Positions 12,901-21,058 of a stretch of 21,058 nt of DNA are shown piece after piece (the first letter of the stretch is position 1; each line of letters starts with the position of its first letter). Source of the stretch: Karstenula rhodostoma CBS 690.94 (lineage: Eukaryota > Ascomycota > Dothideomycetes > Pleosporales > Didymosphaeriaceae); assembly GCA_010093485.1 (NCBI GenBank), contig MU001497.1:1994769-2015826 (forward strand), read 5' to 3'. Both the position numbers and the translations under genes were made by a program. Below the pieces are notes generated by a model, which had not been told where the DNA came from, did not search any database, and saw only the letters and a list, made by a program, of their open reading frames with translations.

Positions 12901-13260
12901 AATATAAGGTATACTAGACTAGAGGGATATTACTATTAATCTTAGACTTACTATTAATTAAGATAGCCTTTTCCTTACTTAAGCCGAGATTCTAGATACC
13001 TAGTCCTTTAAAGTTAATATTTTTTTTAAATCTAAGGGATCTATAACTATTATAGAAATTATAAGTAAACTAGATTAAACTATAATTACTAAAAAGGTTT
13101 TTATTCTAGTTATTTTTCTTAGTATTAGTTATAACTATATTAAGATCGCTATAAGTATATAAAAGAGAAGAGTACTTACTACTACTAGCTAGAGGCTTAC
13201 TAATAATACTACTAATAGGGTTCTTATTATCTATATTATCTAGATTATTATATATCTTAC

Positions 13261-13307
13261 TAGAGTTACTACTATTATTACCTATAAGGTTACTAGGTAA
13301 TATAGTA
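13261..13307 (-). repeat. Internal coding repeat, copy 1 (SNF2 relict)
   Basis: This 47-bp segment recurs at 13474-13520 with a single mismatch, 213 bp (71 codons) away, so the copies are in the same phase. On the minus strand both encode the core NLIGNNSSNS. It is an in-frame duplication in the Ser/Asn-rich N-terminal part, ahead of the ATPase domain. Confidence 0.7.
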
Positions 13308-13473
13308 GTAATAATACCTATATATATAATATCTTTAACTATTTAGCTATAAATAGGACTAGGACTATACTATAATATATTAGTATTACTATTTAGGCTA
13401 ATCTAACCCTTACTAAGAGTATAGCTATCTAAGTCTTAATTATTTATACTACCTAAAATAGTATATATCCTAT

Positions 13474-13520
13474 TAGAGTTACTACTATTATTACCTATAA
13501 GGTTATTAGGTAATATAGTA
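13474..13520 (-). repeat. Internal coding repeat, copy 2 (SNF2 relict)
   Basis: Second copy of the 47-bp in-frame repeat. Similarity extends a little further on the minus strand (an ATATTA CCT lead and a following ATATAT segment), giving about 18 similar residues per copy. Confidence 0.7.
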
Positions 13521-14179
13521 AGGTTACTTATAGGTATATTATTTATAACTAAGCTATTTTTTATATAATAAGTAAGAGGCTCTACTCTACCTATTTTATA
13601 GTCTTTAGTACTAGTTCTTAAGTTTACCTAATAGTATTTATAAAATAGAAATAATAGTATATTTCTACTCTACTTTATTTTTATTTTTATTACTATACTA
13701 ATTTTATTACTCTCTAGTAACTCTAGGAATAGAATAGTAGATATAGTAGTTTTACTAAAATTAAAATCTAAAAGTTCTTAAATTATAGTATTAAGAGTTA
13801 TATAGGTTTAAATAGAAATATACTTCTTTTTTACCTCTTATATATAAACGCGATAATTCTATATAGTTTTAAATAGTATATTAGCTTCTTTTACTAATAA
13901 TACCTACTATACCCTATTAGTATTACTAATCTAAGATATATTAATAATACTAAGTTTAGTTAGCTTATCTAATATCTTATATTATATAAAGTTAAGTATA
14001 AGCTTAGTTTACTATAATTAGGTATAAAATAAAGGATATATTTTAGTCTAGATAAAAATTCTATATAAATTATAGTATATATTATTAATTAGCTTATTAA
14101 TTAGTTTTTTAATTAAGGCTACTATTTATTTAGGTCTATTCTTCTAGACTAATACTCGTGTAATAAATAACTCTTACTT

Positions 14180-14287
14180 AATAGATAATTTAGGCTTAAT
14201 AGATAATTTAGGCTTAATAAATAATTTAGGCTTAATAGATAATTTAGACTTAATAGATAATTTAGGCTTAATAGATAATTTAGGCTT
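14180..14287 (-). repeat. Six 18-bp tandem repeats encoding KPKLSI
   Basis: Six head-to-tail copies of AATAGATAATTTAGGCTT (plus strand), differing only at two G/A positions. On the minus strand in the SNF2 phase each encodes the hexapeptide KPKLSI, probably KPKLSV or KPKLSI before mutation. The unit length is a multiple of three, so it is a coding minisatellite near the N-terminus. The preceding residues (KSKSMVKKTTLMV) are also basic, so this may have been a flexible, nuclear-targeting or DNA-contacting tail. Confidence 0.85.
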
Positions 14288-14942
14288 AACTATTAGAGTA
14301 GTCTTTTTTACTATAGACTTAGATTTACTATACTAGTTTAGTATTATATAAAGGATATATACTTTCTATATATTATTAGGGATTTTTTAAATATTTAATA
14401 TAGGGATCTTCTATAGTACTAGGATAGTATAAGTACTCTAAAAAAAGGACTTATAGTCTTTATATTATATATTAGTAGGATTTATTATAGAGTAGTACTT
14501 CCTTAGCTATTCTTTAATACCCTTAAACTAGCTAGTAGTAAGGCTAAACGCGGTTTTATAATTAGTATCCTTAAGCTCTATAGATTTAGAGTAAGTAGTA
14601 AACTAAACCTAGTTAAGTAGTATTAAAGGTAGTATTATAGAAGCTTAGTATATAATAACTATATAAGGCTAGAAAGGGTAGTTAGTAGTAAATAGTAGGT
14701 TATAAGATTAGGTCTATTAGTATATTTTTATATTAGTTAGTATAGATAGTTAAAAAAGTAAATAATTTAATATAGTATTAATACTAGATTATATTATACT
14801 CTCTATTACTAGGGTAAAAATAAATAGTAAAGAAATACTTAAGAATAGAATAATTAAAGGAGTAAAGTTACCTTACTATAGACTAATATTTAGAGTATAG
14901 TAGTTAGATTATAAGTTAACTTCTTATAAATCTATACTAGTT

Positions 14943-15000
14943 TATACTAATAAATAGAGTATAGGGATTTTTATATTATATTAAGCTATTATAGTAAGCT
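14943..15000 (+). repeat. ~58-bp direct repeat, copy 1 (period ~180 bp)
   Basis: Shares TATAGGGATTTTTATATTAT-like core and the AAGCTATTATA..AAGCT end with 15123-15179. Differences are mostly C/T or G/A plus one single-base indel in the G run. Confidence 0.65.
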
Positions 15001-15122
15001 CTCTATTACCTTAGTAAAAGAAATATAAATATATACTTAATAGTAGAAAGTAGGATAAAGTAATATTAATTAGTTTAAATATATAGTATAATAAGCTAAT
15101 TTTATTTAAAACTATATAAGCC

Positions 15123-15179
15123 TATATTAATAGGTAGAGTATAGGATTTTTATATTATACTAAGCTATTATATTAAGCT
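15123..15179 (+). repeat. ~58-bp direct repeat, copy 2
   Basis: Second copy, about 180 bp downstream of the first. The sequence between them also shows weaker similarity, so the unit may be a ~180-bp tandem duplication of which only the best-preserved part is marked. Confidence 0.65.
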
Positions 15180-15441
15180 ATCGCGTCAAAGTTACTATTA
15201 TATAGGGGAAGGGAATTAGTAAATATATACTTAAGAATAGGAAATTAGTTATACTTAGGTAGATTATATTATTCTATATTAAGATATAGAGTATATATTT
15301 TATATAGAGTATAATATTAATATAATATAAGAAGAAAGTATAAAGGGAACTACCTAGAAGTATAGAGCTATATATCTAAATATAACTAACTAGTTAGTAC
15401 TATAATATAGAGTAAGAGTAGAAAATATATTAAAAGTATCT

Positions 15442-15482
15442 TTCTAGACCTAGATAGTTAGTATATAATAGATAGTATTAAT
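15442..15482 (+). repeat. 41-bp direct repeat, copy 1 (offset 105 bp)
   Basis: TTCTAGACCTAGATAGTTAG followed by TATATAATAGATAGTATTAAT. It matches 15547-15587 at all but two positions (A/T and T/G). Confidence 0.7.
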
Positions 15483-15546
15483 CCGAGATATTATACTAGA
15501 TTATTCTACTATAGAATAAAAGAGTAAAAAGAAATTATAAAAACTA

Positions 15547-15587
15547 TTCTAGACCTAGTTAGTTAGTATATAATAGAGAGTATTAAT
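15547..15587 (+). repeat. 41-bp direct repeat, copy 2
   Basis: Second copy, exactly 105 bp downstream. The near-identity, in DNA where everything else has been heavily mutated, suggests either a late duplication or identical RIP outcomes on both copies. Confidence 0.7.
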
Positions 15588-16221
15588 TATAAATAACTTA
15601 CTAGGTTACTAAGTAGTATAGCTAGGAGTCGAGCTATTAAAGTAATATAACTACTAAAGAGGATATACCTATACTAGTTATATAACTAGGGTATTTATAG
15701 TCTCTACTTACTTATACTAACTATAAACTTTTTATCTATAACTAAAATATTTAAATAGTCCCCTCTCTTTTTTACTCCTTCTTTTAATTCTATAAATAGC
15801 CCCTTTAACCTTAATACCTTTTTTTTATTTTTAGGTTTTATATTAGACTAGCGTGGCGAGCCTTTATAATTATACTCTATAAATATATACCTACCTATTT
15901 TATAAATTACTAAAGGTATACTCTCTATATATAAAAGTACCCTAATAAGCTACTAACTACTATATAGCTATTACTATTATAGATAGTCTAGTAGTATATT
16001 TTATTACTTATAATACTAGTTACCTATTATCTAAGGGAAAGTTCTCTAAGGGTATTATTATATTTATAATCTATTTAGTAAAAAAGAAGAATACTACTAA
16101 TAATACTAATAATAAAATTAAGGATAAAGCTAATAATAAGGATAATAGTACTTCTAGCCTCTATATAGATAATGTCTTTATAAAGAAAAAGCCTATTAGT
16201 AGAAAAAACTTATTACTTCTC

Positions 16222-16479
16222 TATAATAAATATAAGTAACCTGGCTATTTTTAAGTTTAGTACCCTAACTAAATATATAACTAGTATAAGTAACCTAGCT
16301 ACTTTTAAACTAAATACCCTAGCCATCTCTATAACTAGTATAAGTAACCTAATTATCTTTAAGCTAAATACCCTAGCTATCTCTATAACTAGTATAAGTA
16401 ATCTAGCTACCTTTAAGCTAAATACTCTAACTAAATATACTATAAATATAGTAACCTAGGTTACCTAATATTAGACTAT
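16222..16479 (+). repeat. Five tandem CCHC zinc-knuckle repeats (54-bp period)
   Basis: Five units start at 16222, 16276, 16330, 16384 and 16438, exactly 54 bp (18 codons) apart. Each has the spacing C-x2-C-x4-H-x4-C, with TAT/TAC at every Cys and His position as RIP of TGT/TGC/CAT/CAC predicts. The first copy keeps an unmutated CCT GGC, giving the PG before His that is typical of knuckles; the next has CCT AGC, its RIP product. The fifth unit differs most (SNLGHL-like). Such knuckles bind single-stranded RNA or DNA. Confidence 0.85.
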
Positions 16480-19400
16480 TAATTACCTAATAAGTATATA
16501 GCCTATAGTAAAAAAGAATATAAGTATAAAAAGTATCTAAATAAGTATTTTTACTATTTAGGTACTAACTATATAATTAATATATACTATATAATCTAAT
16601 ATATAGCTACTCCTATTAAAGTACCTATTACTAAAGATACTCCTACTAAGATATCTACTACTATAAATATACCTATTAAAGTACTAACTAATCTAGATAT
16701 TATAGAGGATATTAGACCCCCTCTTAGTATATTTAAGATACTAGAGGTTAGTTAACTAAAAGTTATAATATTTATAATAGTATAGTCTAAATATATTTTA
16801 TTTATATATCTATACTTAGTAATCTTATACCTAAGTAAGGATATAAAAGGCTATTAGATTTATAAAAAAATTATCCTTTAAATATCTATCTTTAATCTTT
16901 TATAGAATATTAAGATTTATAAGCTTTTACTTAACCTATTTTTTAATAACCCCTTACTTTTAGAGGAAAATAAGTATAATTTTAAGTAACTTAGTACTTT
17001 AGACTATAATAAGTTCTATAAATTAGTTTATAAAGAGAATACTACCTCTAGCCTCTACTATATTATCTAGCTAGTAGAATTATATAAAAATAATAATAGT
17101 AAAGTAATAGACTACCTTACTTTTAGTCTATTATTTAATAGTAAATAGGGCCTATTTATATCTTATATATATATACTTTAAGATATAATACTAGAGTATT
17201 ATTAGATAGATATCTACTTCTATACTATTACTACCTTATAATTTAAAAATACTATAATTAAAACTAATATATTAATAAATAATTATTATATATATAATAC
17301 CTTAGCTAATTAGTTTCTATATAAGAAGATTAATATCTAACTTAAAATAGAATTACCCCCTAATATATACCCCTAATATAAGATTAAGGCTTATAAATAG
17401 TTTAATTACTATAATAAGCTTTTAGTTATATACTTCTTTAATACTATTATAGAATTTAAGGTAATACTAAATATAGTATTTATACTAACACGTATATACC
17501 TAATTAAAATTAGTAAAAACCCTAATTAATACCTCTATTTCGCGCTTATAATTATAAATAAGTATCTAAACCTTTATATTAATAGTAAATTTAATATTTA
17601 GTTTTTTAGTAAAAATATAAATAAGAGTAATATATAGTATAGAAGTATTATACCCCTAAATAGTTTTAGTAGGGGTCTAAAGTACTATATATAGATTTAA
17701 TAACTTTATAATTATAAGTCTAGATTTAATCTAGTATCTAAATTCTTAGCTAATTATATTATAAAGGCTAGAGATTATAAAGATATTAATAAGCTATAGG
17801 CTATACTAAATTATTATCTAGAAATCTAGATCTATATTTAGACTAAGGAACTAAAGAACTAGATTAAGTATAAAATTAATACCCTATAAAAGCTATTCTA
17901 AAAAAAGAAGAAGCTATAATATCTATTTAATATACTCTTAAATAATAATATACTTAGCCTCCCTATATATAACTATTTTGGTCTATATATTAAGAAGTAT
18001 AGGTAGAAAATTATAGATACTATTATTAACTAAGCTACCTATACTATTAGACTAAAAAATAAGTAGCTAATATATTTTACCTTTTTAAAGAGTTTATAAG
18101 GTATAGTTAGCCTTATATAAGGCACTAATAGTATAGATAAATCTAGACTAATTAAGACTACTATATACTATTACTATAAAATATTTATAGGAGGTTATAA
18201 TATAGAATAGCTCTAGATTATCTCGCCTATTAATATATAGCTAAATAAACTAGCTATATAGATATATAGCCACCTTATAATATAATATAAAAAGTACTAT
18301 ATAGACTACCTTAATACTAATATTCTATACCCTATTATAGTTTACTAGTATATATAAGTAATAGAGAAGAAGGTCTAGTAGAAAAATATATTTACTAAAT
18401 ATAAGGGTATTAATACTTACTTAGAGTATATATTTAGCCCTAATAATTCTACTACTACTATTAATAATAATACTACTAGTAGATTTAGTATAGAGGAACT
18501 ATTAATTAACTATATATTATATATATTATTAATAAAAAAGAATAATACCCTTAATAATATATAATTAAAAGAAGGCTATATATTTAAAGAATAGTAGATA
18601 CTATATCTTACTAGTATTTCTATAGTAGATAGACTCTACTATTCTATTACTAACCTAAATCTAAAAAAGTATAAGTTATTTTATAACTTACTTAATAAAT
18701 ATAGTAAAGGCTATAAATTCGGGTTTAAGAATATAGAGATACTTAATATAGTTATAAATTATATAGTAGTCTATTTAGCTAAGGTTACCTATATTATCTT
18801 TATAATATTATATACCCTATTAGAGTATTATATATATATAAAGTTATAGGTCTATACTATATTCTAGAATAAGGCTAGTAGAACTACTAAGTATTAAGTA
18901 CTTTACCCCTATATTTAGTTATAACTAGGTACCTATTATATTCTTTTTAGAAATATCTATTAACTATCTCCTATTATAGGATTAGCTAAAGTTATTAAGA
19001 ACTCCTATTTTTAGAAGTAGACTAGTATTTTATTATTTATATACCTTCTACTTAGTAGTCTCCCCTAGCTCTGGTTAGACCTATAATACTAGTATATAGA
19101 GGATATTACTAACTTAGTAAATATAGTCTAGTTAGGTAAGTAATTATATACTAATTTTAGTATTAATAACTAGCCTAATATCCCCCTTATCCACGAGTTT
19201 TTTAAGAAGAAACTTAGTATAAAGAAGACGATTTATTTTATCTAGACTATAGATAAAATTAATATAAATCTAATTACTAAATTAAGATTTAATATACCCT
19301 TTACTAAATATAGTCTTAATCTCCTAATCTAGCTTTTTAATTAGGGTTTTAAGGGTAAGGATATTCTTATTATTATACCTTATATAGTATAGTATTTAGC

Positions 19401-19914
19401 CTATATTATAGGTATTTATATAGTTACTATATACCTATTAAGTAAAGTAAAGGATACTAATAAGTTTAAAAGTATCTTTAAAAATATAATAAAGGTAATA
19501 ATTACTATTATTAATAGTATTTAGAGTTTAGAAAAGAATATTATATTATTTAATAGTACTATTACTAGTACTCTCGGCTTTATATCTAATATAAACTATA
19601 TACTATTAGCTCTTACTTACCTTTATAGTAATATAATTATTATTAGGGATAGTACTACCTATTAGCTAGTATTAAATAAAGATAAGTACTACTAGAAAAC
19701 TATATATTACTAAATAGTATATTATTACTATAAGTAGAGGTACTTTATAAACCTAGAGAGTAATAAGGCTAAGAAGTAGTAGGCTAAAATTAAACTTCTA
19801 GTTAAGTTAAATAAAATACTTACTAATCTCTATACCTTCTAGACTATAACTTAGAACCCCTATAATCTAGAAGATAATAATATCTAGAAAGGCCCTATTC
19901 TAAATATTTTTAAA

Positions 19915-20300
19915 AAGCTAAATAATAATAATAGTAGTAGTAAAAGTAGTAGTAAAAATAATAGTAGTAGTAATAATAGTAGCTAGAATAATAGTAGTAG
20001 TAATAAAGGTAGTAATAGTAGTAATAATAGTAGCTAGAATAATAGTAGTAATAGTAAAGATAGTAATAGTAGTAATAGTAGTATCTAGAATAGTAGTATT
20101 TAGAATAATAATAGTAATAATAAAGATAGTAGTAATAAAGATAGTAATAGTAATAATAGTATTACTAGGGGTAATAATAGTATTATTAGGGGTAATAGTT
20201 TCTAGAATAGTAATTAGTAGTAAATAAGAGAGTAATAATATTAATAATAGTAGTAAGGCTAATAATAGTAGTAAAACTAATAGTAATAGTAAGGCTCTAA
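19915..20300 (+). repeat. AGT/AAT-rich low-complexity C-terminal coding tract
   Basis: After the last helicase motif, frame 1 becomes runs of AGT and AAT codons (poly-Ser/Asn), punctuated by AGC TAG AAT AAT repeats. From about 20213 to 20296 it becomes a dense series of TAA and TAG codons, which I read as a former poly-Gln tract since CAA/CAG become TAA/TAG. A Gly/Arg/Tyr/Asn-rich piece (GRGKN) follows at about 20331-20380. Low-complexity tails like this are common in RNA-binding proteins. Confidence 0.7.
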
Positions 20301-20620
20301 TAGTAGTAGTAAGGCTAGTTATAATTATAAGGGTAGAGGTAAAAACTATACCTATAATAATCCTAATAATAGTTACTATATTCTAGATAATTTTACTAAG
20401 GCTATTAGTATTATAATACTTTATAGTTTATAGTAGGTAATAATATAAAGTAAATAGTTTAATTAGAATAATAAAAACTTACCTCTATAATTAACTACTA
20501 GTTTATTATTTAAGGTATAATTATATAGAAAAATAGAGGTAGAAATTAGTATATAATACTACTATCTCTATAGAAATATTACTTAAAATTATTAATAAAG
20601 CTTAATTTCTCTAATATAAA

Positions 20621-20900
20621 AAACTCTCTATTAAAGAGTTTCTACTTAAGGTTCTAGAGTTATTAAATCTTATACTAAATAAAGGTAGAGTTAGTTTTTA
20701 ATACTAGTATTACTTATTAACTTATATAATTATAATTAATTATAGGGCCTACTATAGGGCAGGAACTTAACTTTCTATAAATTAAAATAAATTTATATAA
20801 ATTTAGCTTTATATAAATATACCTACTCTTTCCTTATTTAGTAAAAATTTTATTATATATAAACCTATATAATTTTATATAAATATTACTTTATATAAAC
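20621..20900. other. 3' flank of the SF1 relict, no gene seen
   Basis: Beyond about 20620 no frame can be followed. The sequence carries a short, less mutated patch near 20748-20765 (GGGCC and a residual GGCAGG) and then becomes a TATATAAAT/TATAAACTT-rich tract leading into the 92-bp repeats. Confidence 0.4.
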
Positions 20901-20966
20901 TTATATAGACTTAACTTAATATAAATTTATCTAATTTAATATAAGCTAGTATAATCTTAATCTTAT
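20901..20966 (+). repeat. 92-bp-period AT-rich repeat, copy 1
   Basis: Begins TTATATAGACTTAACTTAAT and includes ATATAAGCTAGTATAATCTT. It matches 20993-21058 with only a few C/T or G/A differences. Between the copies lie short TATAAACTT subrepeats. Such arrays are common near fungal chromosome ends, though no telomere repeat is seen here. Confidence 0.8.
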
Positions 20967-20992
20967 ATAAATTTCTATAAACTTCTATAAAC

Positions 20993-21058
20993 TTATATAA
21001 ACTTAACTTAATATAAATTTACCTAATTTAATATAAGCTAGTATAATCTTAATTTTAT
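20993..21058 (+). repeat. 92-bp-period AT-rich repeat, copy 2 (runs to window edge)
   Basis: Second copy of the repeat, 92 bp downstream of the first and cut by the end of the window, so the array may continue. Confidence 0.8.

Larger units (their letters stand above)
10240..14420 (-). pseudogene. RIP-degraded SNF2-family ATPase/helicase
   Basis: An SNF2 protein is a double-stranded-DNA translocase that remodels nucleosomes or other DNA-protein complexes. One minus-strand phase (first bases at 14182, 12466, 10630, all congruent modulo 3) runs about 1390 codons with only TAA/TAG interruptions. The N-terminal third is Ser/Asn/Lys-rich, with KPKLSI repeats (14287-14180) and a duplicated LPxNLIGNNSSNS segment. 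Motif I is at 12490-12464 (SNKLGMDKT for SDELGMGKT), preceded by a KPYQ helicase lead-in near 12580. The C-terminal lobe is clear: FFQEDKSNS near 10690, GSMGLNLQS at 10632-10600, and a LFTRVYYRGQ motif VI at about 10560-10520 (family: ARxxRxGQ). I could not place the DExH box with confidence. Acidic D/E to N/K changes fit RIP of GATGAG. It diverges from the zinc-knuckle helicase relict across a 1.4-kb gap. Confidence 0.8.
14421..15870. other. Divergent intergenic region with degenerate repeats
   Basis: This 1.45-kb stretch separates the two divergent helicase relicts. It has no frame I can defend. It contains two families of degenerate direct repeats (14943-15000 with 15123-15179, and 15442-15482 with 15547-15587) and several scattered copies of an ATATACTTAAGAATAG-like string near 14840, 15030 and 15225. 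It would contain both promoters, but no core promoter element stands out from the general TA-richness. Confidence 0.5.
15880..20620 (+). pseudogene. RIP-degraded SF1 (UPF1-like) helicase with zinc knuckles
   Basis: The intact protein would have been an SF1B-type RNA/DNA helicase of about 1500 residues. Everything reads in plus frame 1 with only TAA/TAG stops. In order: a Lys/Asn-rich start; five CCHC zinc knuckles (16222-16479); a long region without recognised motifs; Walker A at 18121-18144 (GTNSMDKS, family GPPGTGKS-like) followed by an ISPIN segment as in the family's APSN motif; the DEA box at 18868-18876 (now NKA) followed by SR; FRNIYQLSP at 18946-18972 for the GDxxQLxP motif; and the INSIQSLEKNIILF plus GFISN...LLALT block at 19507-19620, which matches the TvDsfQGxExD and GFLxDxxRxNVALTRA motifs of UPF1/Sen1/NFX1-type helicases. 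A Ser/Asn/Gln-rich tail ends the gene. No net frameshift from 16.2 to 19.6 kb. Start and end are approximate. Confidence 0.8.
1..21058. other. RIP-mutated, AT-rich tract (whole window)
   Basis: CpA and TpG are nearly absent on both strands while TpA is in great excess. By eye I find only some tens of CA or TG dinucleotides in 21 kb. This is the product of C-to-T change at CpA on either strand, the known signature of repeat-induced point mutation in filamentous ascomycetes. As expected, ATG is almost lost, and long relict frames carry TAA and TAG (from CAA, CAG, TGG) but essentially no TGA. The depletion is even from end to end, including intergenic parts, so the whole segment was probably repeated when it was mutated. 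No uninterrupted gene of credible length survives. Confidence 0.9.

Noticed and set aside
14180..14287. CRISPR-like array
   Set aside because: Units are 18 bp, directly abutting with no spacers, in phase with a coding frame, and in a eukaryotic context.
10240..20620. LTR or LINE retrotransposon gag/pol, suggested at first by the zinc knuckles
   Set aside because: No protease, reverse transcriptase or integrase motifs follow the knuckles; SF1 helicase motifs appear in the same frame instead, and no flanking LTRs were seen.
1..21058. Ciliate-like genetic code in which TAA/TAG encode Gln, making the long frames functional
   Set aside because: ATG, Cys, His and Trp codons are also almost absent, catalytic D/E residues are changed to N/K, and CpA/TpG is depleted in intergenic DNA too. 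A code change explains none of this; RIP explains all of it.
1..21058. Mitochondrial, microsporidian or other naturally AT-rich genome
   Set aside because: Simple AT bias would not remove CA and TG selectively while leaving AG, CT, GG and CC common, and there are no intact genes.
1..21058. tRNA, rRNA or riboswitch genes
   Set aside because: No conserved tRNA loop sequences or rRNA stretches were recognisable; heavy C-to-T change would also have destroyed them.

Overview
This window is a strongly AT-rich, almost completely CpA/TpG-depleted stretch of DNA (by eye only about a quarter G+C, and a few dozen CA or TG dinucleotides in 21 kb). That signature, together with TA excess, near-absence of ATG, TGT, CAT, CAA and TGG codons, and TAA/TAG where Gln or Trp is expected, is what repeat-induced point mutation (RIP) leaves in filamentous ascomycetes (Pezizomycotina). 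I therefore read the window as a RIP-fossilised, repeated block from such a fungus, probably subtelomeric or otherwise heterochromatic. The species cannot be named from the sequence. No intact gene is present.

Treating TAA/TAG as former Gln/Trp codons, ATA as former Met/Val/Ile, and TAT/TAC as former Cys/His/Tyr lets several long relict reading frames be followed. Left to right: (1) an unidentified minus-strand relict at about 130-1800; (2) a plus-strand relict at about 2040-6600 of a RecQ-type helicase of the long, telomere-linked class, with recognisable motifs I, II, III, V and VI and one frame change near 4.55 kb; (3) a weaker unidentified minus-strand relict at about 6970-8640; (4) a 1.3-kb repeat structure at 8720-9990, with ~50-bp subunits in one orientation on the left and inverted on the right; (5) a minus-strand relict at about 14420-10240 of an SNF2-family ATPase, in one unbroken phase from its N-terminal hexapeptide repeats through motif I to motifs V/VI; (6) a 1.4-kb divergent intergenic region with degenerate direct repeats; (7) a plus-strand relict at about 15880-20620 of an SF1 (UPF1/NAM7-like) helicase that begins with five tandem CCHC zinc knuckles and ends in Ser/Asn/Gln-rich low-complexity sequence, again in one phase; (8) a terminal AT-rich tract with a 92-bp-period repeat.

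The striking content is three large, unrelated-class helicase/translocase genes side by side (RecQ SF2, SNF2 SF2, zinc-knuckle SF1), all decayed by the same point-mutation process and almost free of indels. RecQ telomere-linked helicases are a known component of fungal subtelomeres. The SNF2 and zinc-knuckle SF1 neighbours suggest either a composite subtelomeric repeat unit or cargo of a large duplicated element. Boundaries, starts and ends of all relicts are approximate because RIP removes ATG codons and adds stops.
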